From: Kitasatospora sp. NBC_00315
GTDB lineage: Bacteria; Actinomycetota; Actinomycetes; Streptomycetales; Streptomycetaceae
DNA length: 64,000 bases
NCBI RefSeq assembly: GCF_041435095.1
Contig: NZ_CP108025.1
Span: 62,001 to 126,000, forward strand
Direction: 5' to 3'
Positions within the stretch are counted from its first letter, which is position 1. Each line of letters opens with the position of its first letter. Below the pieces are notes generated by a model. That model did not search any database and had not been told where the DNA came from. It saw only the letters and a list, made by a program, of their open reading frames with translations. Shown piece after piece: positions 59,511 through 64,000 of this stretch. The translations under genes and the position numbers were made by a program.

Positions 59511-60611
59511 ATGTCGCGCCCGCGCATGATCCGCTCGACCTTCTTCCTGGACCCGCCTCCGCTGCCGCGAGAGGTACTGACACTGTGCGGTTGCCCGCGC
59601 GAGAGCCTGCTGGTCCAGGCCGTGGCGGCCGGCGCCGAAGCGGTGCGGCTGCTGGGGGACGGAATGCTCTCGATCGAGCCTGTGGATCCCTCGAACGACG
59701 GGCCGGCCCGCTTCTGGGACCTGGAGGACACGGCTGTCCTGGCCCGGTGGCCCACGCCGGGCGATCCCGGGCACGTGGACATCGTCGTGGGCACCGGCGT
59801 CAGGGAGGACGACTACTGGGGCGGCAAGCGGCTGCCTTCGAGTCCGCGGTTCGACCTGTGGTTCCCCTCGATCCGGGGGGACAGTCCATCGGGCGGTTGC
59901 CGTTCCATTGACGACCTGTTCACCCCGCGCCCGCGGCGACCCACCCAGCCCGTGAACCTGATCGGCTGCGAACCCGCCGCACCGCTTCTGGCCCTGCTGT
60001 GTCGTCCCCTTCCGCAGGAGGGCGACCCGATCACGCTCTGGCGCCTCGATCGCCACGGCCGGACGATGACCGGGTACCGCCTCGACCTGGACACCGTCGA
60101 GGCACGCCCATCCGTCCTCGGCGGAGCCCTGATCGACGTCACCATCACCGACCCCGGTGACGACCGCCCCACCCCGGCCGCCCGCGCAGTCTGGGAGATC
60201 TGGTCCGACAGTGTTCCCACGCGGCACAACCAGTGGGCACAGTTCGACGCCGAGGGCCGGTCCGAGTGGCTGGACCTCACCAGCGTCGGCCCGTACGTGC
60301 CGCAGGGCCTCTCCGGCGGGACGTACCACCTGGACGGACAGCACGTCACCGACAGGACCGGCTTGCTCCCGGCACTCGGCGAAGCCCTGCTCGGCCCCGG
60401 CGCCAACTACGGCAGACGTGTGGACTCGGTGACGGACTACCTGGGCGGCGGGCCCTCCGTCGTCCCCCCGTTCACCCTCGTCTGGCACCACGCCGACATC
60501 GCGCGCCACGCCCTCGCCGGAAACGTCCTGCACCACCTCGGTGGCCTGTCCTACTTCGAGGTGACCGTGAACCTCCTGCGCGAGTACGGCGTCACCGTCG
60601 TACTCCAGTGA
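59511..60611 (+). CDS. Two-part protein with C-terminal barstar-like domain
   Basis: 366 residues. Residues 1-260 form an unnamed alpha/beta region (VREDDYWGGKRLPSSPRFDL, NLIGCEPAAPLLALLCRPLP, ALIDVTITDPGD...). Residues about 265-366 look like barstar: YHLDGQHVTDRTGLLPALGE, ALLGPGANYGRRVDSVTDYL, PFTLVWHHADIARHALAG, FEVTVNLLREYGVTVVLQ. Barstar domains block barnase-type RNases. The fusion may be an immunity protein or a complete decoy; no matching toxin is seen in the window. An in-frame ATG a few codons in is also usable. Family call of the C-terminal part is reasonably sure, the N-terminal part unknown. Confidence 0.65.
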   Translation: MSRPRMIRSTFFLDPPPLPREVLTLCGCPRESLLVQAVAAGAEAVRLLGDGMLSIEPVDPSNDGPARFWDLEDTAVLARWPTPGDPGHVDIVVGTGVREDDYWGGKRLPSSPRFDLWFPSIRGDSPSGGCRSIDDLFTPRPRRPTQPVNLIGCEPAAPLLALLCRPLPQEGDPITLWRLDRHGRTMTGYRLDLDTVEARPSVLGGALIDVTITDPGDDRPTPAARAVWEIWSDSVPTRHNQWAQFDAEGRSEWLDLTSVGPYVPQGLSGGTYHLDGQHVTDRTGLLPALGEALLGPGANYGRRVDSVTDYLGGGPSVVPPFTLVWHHADIARHALAGNVLHHLGGLSYFEVTVNLLREYGVTVVLQ

Positions 60612-60693
60612 GGGAAGGGTGAGCGATCCCGAACCCCTTGAAGAAGACAGCGACTGACCAGGAGAAGGAACGATGTGGGCGACGCCAGGCTCA

Positions 60694-60850
60694 TCAGGGC
60701 CCGGTCGTCTCGCCGCCTGATACCCGGCTGGCGCTGCGGGATTCGAGGTACGCGGTCCAGTCGGTGGCGGCGCGGCGGCGCCACTTCACCAGGGTGTTGG
60801 TGTGGAGGCCGAGCATGATCCTCGCCCGCCTCGGCGACCAGGCCGCCGCC
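60694..60850 (-). pseudogene. C-terminal tail of an integrase-like gene
   Basis: The minus-strand frame reads MLGLHTNTLVKWRRRAATDW, TAYLESRSASRVSGGETTG and stop at 60694. The (M/L)-L-G-I/L-H-x-N-T-x-x-x-W-x-x-x-A-x-x-D-W pattern is the tail of many Streptomyces site-specific integrases. Only this end survives. Confidence 0.5.
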
Positions 60851-60919
60851 GAGGAACACCTCGACCGTGCGCTGGACGTCCACGGTCTCGACCGCCGCCG
60901 CTCCCGCGCCATCGTCCTT

Positions 60920-61565
60920 GCTCGGAGATCCGCACGGTGTCGGTGCGCCCGTATCGGTTGACCTGCGCGGTGGTGAACGCGGTGGCCCGGGCCAGATCGG
61001 CCGGCGTGCCCAGGCGGTCGCCTTTGAGCGCGGGCCGTCCGCGTCTGCCGGTGGGCGGCGGCGCGAGATCGTAGCGCACCGCGTTGGCCGGCAGCCTGGT
61101 GGTGACCGTGATCGTCTCCGAGTGGTGGCGCAGGGCTTTGCCGTGGTAGGCGGCATCGGCCACCAGGTGCAGCGGCCGGTTCAGGCACACGGCCGGCAGC
61201 CGGGCCATCGCCGCGGCCAGTTCGACCTTGGACGCGCCGCTCCCCGGCCGCCACAGCCTCGCCGCCACCGGCAGGCACACCGGGCGGGAACAGAACGGCA
61301 GCTCCACGATGATCCCGACCACCACGAAGCACGTCCCGCGCCCGACCGGCTTGGCGCCGACGGCCGCGCCGTCGTGCTGCCACGCCGCCCCGAACACCTG
61401 CTTGCCGCGTCGTTTGAACAGCGTGTCGTCCACCGCCACCGTCACCGCCGCGCCCTCGGGCAGCAGTGTTCTGACAATCAGGTGCGCCAGCACGATCCCC
61501 AGGATCGCGGCGTTCCACGCCGACCGGGAGAAGAACCCGTGCGCCCGGTCATGCGACCAGGTCCT
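60920..61565 (-). pseudogene. DDE-superfamily transposase fragment
   Basis: The minus-strand frame reads SAWNAAILGIVLAHLIVRTL, then VTVAVDDTLFKRRGKQVFGA (first Asp), GRGTCFVVVGIIVELPF, HLVADAAYHGKALR (second Asp), VTTRLPANAVRYDLAPPPTG, RYGRTDTVRISEQ, then departs from the family. The two ends are missing. It belongs to the DDE_5-like group common in Streptomyces; I do not assign an IS family. Confidence 0.65.
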
Positions 61566-61661
61566 GGCCAGGCCCGCGCGAGAGCGATGTTGGCGGCTGG
61601 GGGGCTGACCGTCGGCCCGGCAGGCTCGTGGCCATGGGCTGGGGGGATACGAGGTGCCGGA

Positions 61662-62450
61662 TCAGGGTCCGGAGTTGCGGTATCGGTTGGCGAGTTGGGC
61701 GTGGTTGCCGGCTTGGAGCAGGGCCGGTTCGTGCTGCTCCCAGTGCCGGATGAGGGTGGGGTCGTCGATGCCGGGGACGCACAGTGCCTCGCCGCGGCGG
61801 TGCGCGGTCCACATGGCGTCGACGACGTCCTGGGCGGGCATGGCGCGTGGGTCGCCGCGGTTGGCGCCTTCAGACCATTCGGTGTCGACCAGGCCGGGGC
61901 AGACGACGGTGGCCGTGACTGCGGTGTCGCGCAGTTCGAGGGCGAGGCTGCGGGTGAAGGCGACGACCGCGGACTTGGCGGCGACGTACAGGGTGCGCGG
62001 GAAGCCCATGTCGATTCCGGCGCTGAAGGCCAGCAGTGACGCGACGGTGATGATGCCGCCGGAGCCCTTGTTCAGCATGCTGGGAAGCGCGGCGTGGGCC
62101 AGGGTGATGTGCGCGGTGGCGTTGAGCCGCCACAGGTTCTCGACCTCGGCGGCGTCGAACTCGGCCAGTGGCCGGTATGCGCTGGCGCCGGCGTTGGAGA
62201 CGAGCAGATCGACCGGGCCGGTGGCGACCCTGTCGACGACGCGCTCCAGACCGCCGGTGGTGGCCAGGTCCGCGGGCAGGGCCTCGACGCCGACACCGGC
62301 GTCGCGCAGCTGTGTGGCGACGGTGGCCAGCCGGTCGGCGCGTCGGGCGACCAGGACGAGATCGTATCCGGCCGCGCCCAGCACGTGCGCGGCGGCGGCG
62401 CCGATACCGCTGCTGGCACCGGTGACCAGCGCGGTGGGACGGCCGGTCAC
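61662..62450 (-). CDS. Short-chain dehydrogenase/reductase
   Basis: 262 residues from the GTG at 62450. NAD(P) motif ALVTGASSGIGAAAAHVLGA; NAG motif LVSNAGASAY; catalytic Ser in VASLLAFS, Tyr/Lys in TLYVAAKSAVVAF; later PGLVDTEW. The start overlaps the esterase stop by 4 bases (GTGA), so it is coupled. The RR after the Gly loop suggests NADPH. Substrate unknown; acts with the esterase and is likely controlled by the divergent MarR. Confidence 0.87.
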   Translation of the reverse strand: MTGRPTALVTGASSGIGAAAAHVLGAAGYDLVLVARRADRLATVATQLRDAGVGVEALPADLATTGGLERVVDRVATGPVDLLVSNAGASAYRPLAEFDAAEVENLWRLNATAHITLAHAALPSMLNKGSGGIITVASLLAFSAGIDMGFPRTLYVAAKSAVVAFTRSLALELRDTAVTATVVCPGLVDTEWSEGANRGDPRAMPAQDVVDAMWTAHRRGEALCVPGIDDPTLIRHWEQHEPALLQAGNHAQLANRYRNSGP

Positions 62451-63352
62451 GCGTCCGAGCCGATGGTCAGCCGGGTACGGAGGAAGGCTGCGGCCCGGTC
62501 GAGTGCGGCGGCGGCTTCGTCCAGCACGGCGGCGAAGGCTTGGAAGACGTGCGGTGCTCCGGCGACGACGTCCAAGCTCACGTCGACGTTGTCGGAGGCG
62601 GCCTTGGCAGCCAGTCGCAGGGCGTCGTCCAACAGCACCTCGTGGCTGCCGGCCTGGATGAGCAGCGGTGGTAGGCCGGACAGGTCGGCGAACAGCGGGC
62701 TGGCCAGGTCGGTGCGCGGGTCGGCGCCGTTCAGGTAGTCGACGGCACGCACGCTCAGGGCGCGGCCGGTCATCGAGGGGTCGACGTCGGCCTTGGCGGT
62801 GATGCTGTCGCCGGACTGCGTCAGGTCGATCCACGGGGACAGCAGCAGCGCGGCGGCGGGCTGGGGCAGCCCGGCGCGACGGGCGGCGATCAGGGTGGCC
62901 ATGGCGAGCCCGGCACCGGCTGATTCCCCGGCGACAGCGATGTTCTCCGGCGCGATCCCGGCGTCCAGCAGCGCTCGGTAGGCGGCCAGGGCGTCGTCCA
63001 CGGCGGCCGGGAAGCGGTGTTCGGGGGCGAGGCGGTAGTCGACGGACACGATCTCGGCGCCGGTCCGGCGGGCGATGTTCGCCACGAGGTTGACGCTGGT
63101 CTCGGGGCTCCCGACGGCGTAGCCGCCGCCGTGGAAGTGCAGGATCGTGGCAGTGCGCGGCGCTTGGTCGATATTTACCCGCAGCGCCGGGATTCCGCCC
63201 AGTTCGGTCGGCTGCGTGCGCACGTCCGGCGGTATCGGGGCGGCGGTGAGCATGGCCCGGTAGACGGGGCGCGTCTGGACCGGATCGGCGGCCAGGTCGA
63301 GCCCGGCGCTGCGGAGCAGCGCGGTGACCTTGTCCATCTGGGTGGTGCTCAT
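62447..63352 (-). CDS. Alpha/beta hydrolase, hormone-sensitive lipase-like esterase
   Basis: 301 residues from the ATG at 63352 (GGAGAGG upstream). Oxyanion motif LHFHGGGYAVGSPE; nucleophile elbow VAGESAGAGLAMA; acid/His region PLLIQAGSHEVLLDDALRLA and VAGAPHVFQAF. Typical bacterial HSL family. Cytosolic. With the SDR downstream it may convert an ester or lactone substrate. Divergent from the MarR gene. Confidence 0.87.
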   Translation of the reverse strand: MSTTQMDKVTALLRSAGLDLAADPVQTRPVYRAMLTAAPIPPDVRTQPTELGGIPALRVNIDQAPRTATILHFHGGGYAVGSPETSVNLVANIARRTGAEIVSVDYRLAPEHRFPAAVDDALAAYRALLDAGIAPENIAVAGESAGAGLAMATLIAARRAGLPQPAAALLLSPWIDLTQSGDSITAKADVDPSMTGRALSVRAVDYLNGADPRTDLASPLFADLSGLPPLLIQAGSHEVLLDDALRLAAKAASDNVDVSLDVVAGAPHVFQAFAAVLDEAAAALDRAAAFLRTRLTIGSDA

Positions 63353-63397
63353 GGATATCGTCCTCTCCAAGTGGCCTTGGCATCGAGTTGCCTAAGA

Positions 63398-63420
63398 GCT
63401 AAGATACTAAGCACTTAGCT
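63398..63420. promoter_or_regulatory. Nested palindrome, MarR operator candidate
   Basis: Outer arms AGCTAAG (63398-63404) and CTTAGCT (63414-63420) share a region with the inner dyad CTAAG-CA-CTTAG (63407-63418). Located in the AT-rich gap between esterase (63352) and MarR (63448) starts. Confidence 0.65.
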
Positions 63421-63447
63421 AAATCGACCGCAACCCCAAGGAGAACC

Positions 63448-63870
63448 GTGACCGGCGAGGACCTGCTCCGGCTGCTCGTACGCACCCAGATCCACCTGTG
63501 GGAGGCGGCCGACTCGGCCCTGCGCGACACTCACGACCTGCCGCTGGCCCGCTACCTGCCCATGCGCGTCATCGAGCAGGTCCCCGACTGCCGTATCCAG
63601 GACATCGCCGAACAACTCGCGATCACCAACAGCGGCGCCAGCCAGGCCGTCGACAAGATCGAGCGATCCGGGCACGCCCAGCGCCGGCCCAACCCCACCG
63701 ACCGCCGCTCCTCGGTGGTGGAACTGACCGCATCGGGACGCGAACTGCTGGACGCCGCAGCCAAGACGCTCGACCAGGAAATGCGGCGGAACCTCAAAGT
63801 GCTGCCGGAAACAGCCCGCCGACAGATGGCCGACAGCCTTGAGGCGCTGCTCGCACCGCTCCCTGACTGA
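63448..63870 (+). CDS. MarR-family transcriptional regulator
   Basis: 140 residues from the GTG at 63448 (AAGGAG upstream). Winged helix: RIQDIAEQLAITNSGASQAV, DKIERSGHAQRRPNPTDRRS (D-x-R wing), VVELTASGRELLDAAAKTL. It likely represses the divergent esterase/SDR operon. Nothing else is seen from here to the window end. Confidence 0.85.
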   Translation: MTGEDLLRLLVRTQIHLWEAADSALRDTHDLPLARYLPMRVIEQVPDCRIQDIAEQLAITNSGASQAVDKIERSGHAQRRPNPTDRRSSVVELTASGRELLDAAAKTLDQEMRRNLKVLPETARRQMADSLEALLAPLPD

Positions 63871-64000
63871 ACCCGACCAGACTGCACGCACTACTCAAGA
63901 TCGCGTACATGCCCCCCGACCACGCCGCCTGACGGCCTCACCCCTGCCAGAACGGCGACTCGAGAGACGAACGCGCTCAGACCCCCGTTCGGACACGATC

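Overview
The window is high-GC actinobacterial chromosome, most likely Streptomyces/Kitasatospora. The signs are pervasive GC3 bias, an AfsA/ArpA-type butyrolactone locus, a SigE-type ECF factor, secreted beta-propeller proteins, MsiK-style ABC sugar import without a local ATPase, and dense degenerate IS and helicase remnants typical of a chromosome arm. No rRNA, tRNA or CRISPR array was recognised.

Layout. (1) 1-7.4 kb is a mobile-element graveyard. It holds IS1380-type transposase pieces, a barstar gene whose stop codon comes from an IS end, a Uma2/IS21/IS1380 mosaic, an IS5 fragment, and a tyrosine integrase with an amber codon cut by an IS630 element. Two ordinary genes (3.0-4.3 kb) survive inside it. 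(2) 7.7-12.5 kb has a secreted YVTN propeller protein and a sigma factor/LytR-CpsA-Psr pair, flanked by remnants of a helicase and of murJ. (3) 12.7-17.2 kb is a putative gamma-butyrolactone signalling locus: TetR-type receptor, AfsA-like synthase, HAD phosphatase, and dihydroxyacetone kinase DhaL-DhaK, which would make the DHAP that AfsA consumes. (4) 18-23.9 kb has two divergent enzyme/regulator pairs (amidohydrolase/MarR, epoxide-hydrolase-like/XRE-cupin), small unknowns and an internally deleted IS6 element. (5) 24.8-28.5 kb encodes two large secreted proteins, one glycine-rich and one YVTN-propeller plus DUF11. (6) 29-30.4 kb is a decayed helicase locus.

(7) 30.6-47.9 kb is a large fructan/fructose catabolic region. 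One minus-strand block encodes a lipoprotein binding protein, two permeases, a cytosolic clan GH-J fructosidase, two secreted GH32 enzymes and a PfkB kinase, headed by a LacI regulator. Next to it are a truncated GH32 gene, a second LacI regulator, a complete FrcBCA-like ABC importer and a divergent second PfkB kinase. Expected flow: levan or inulin is cut outside, fructo-oligosaccharides enter by the first transporter and fructose by the second, and the sugars are hydrolysed and phosphorylated inside.

(8) 49-50.6 kb is another IS scrap zone, with a second IS6 copy inside an IS1380-like fragment. (9) 50.7-56.8 kb is an arsenic resistance island: ArsO-like flavoprotein, two ArsR, ArsN-like acetyltransferase, MerR, Cys-rich membrane protein, YnfA-type protein, aquaporin, ArsC and a truncated ArsT/TrxB. 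It has no ArsB/Acr3 pump, so reduced arsenite may leave through the aquaporin. (10) 57.8-60.6 kb holds a repeat protein and a two-part protein ending in a barstar-like domain. (11) 60.7-61.6 kb has integrase and transposase scraps. (12) 61.7-63.9 kb has an SDR/esterase operon with a divergent MarR regulator and a clear palindromic operator.
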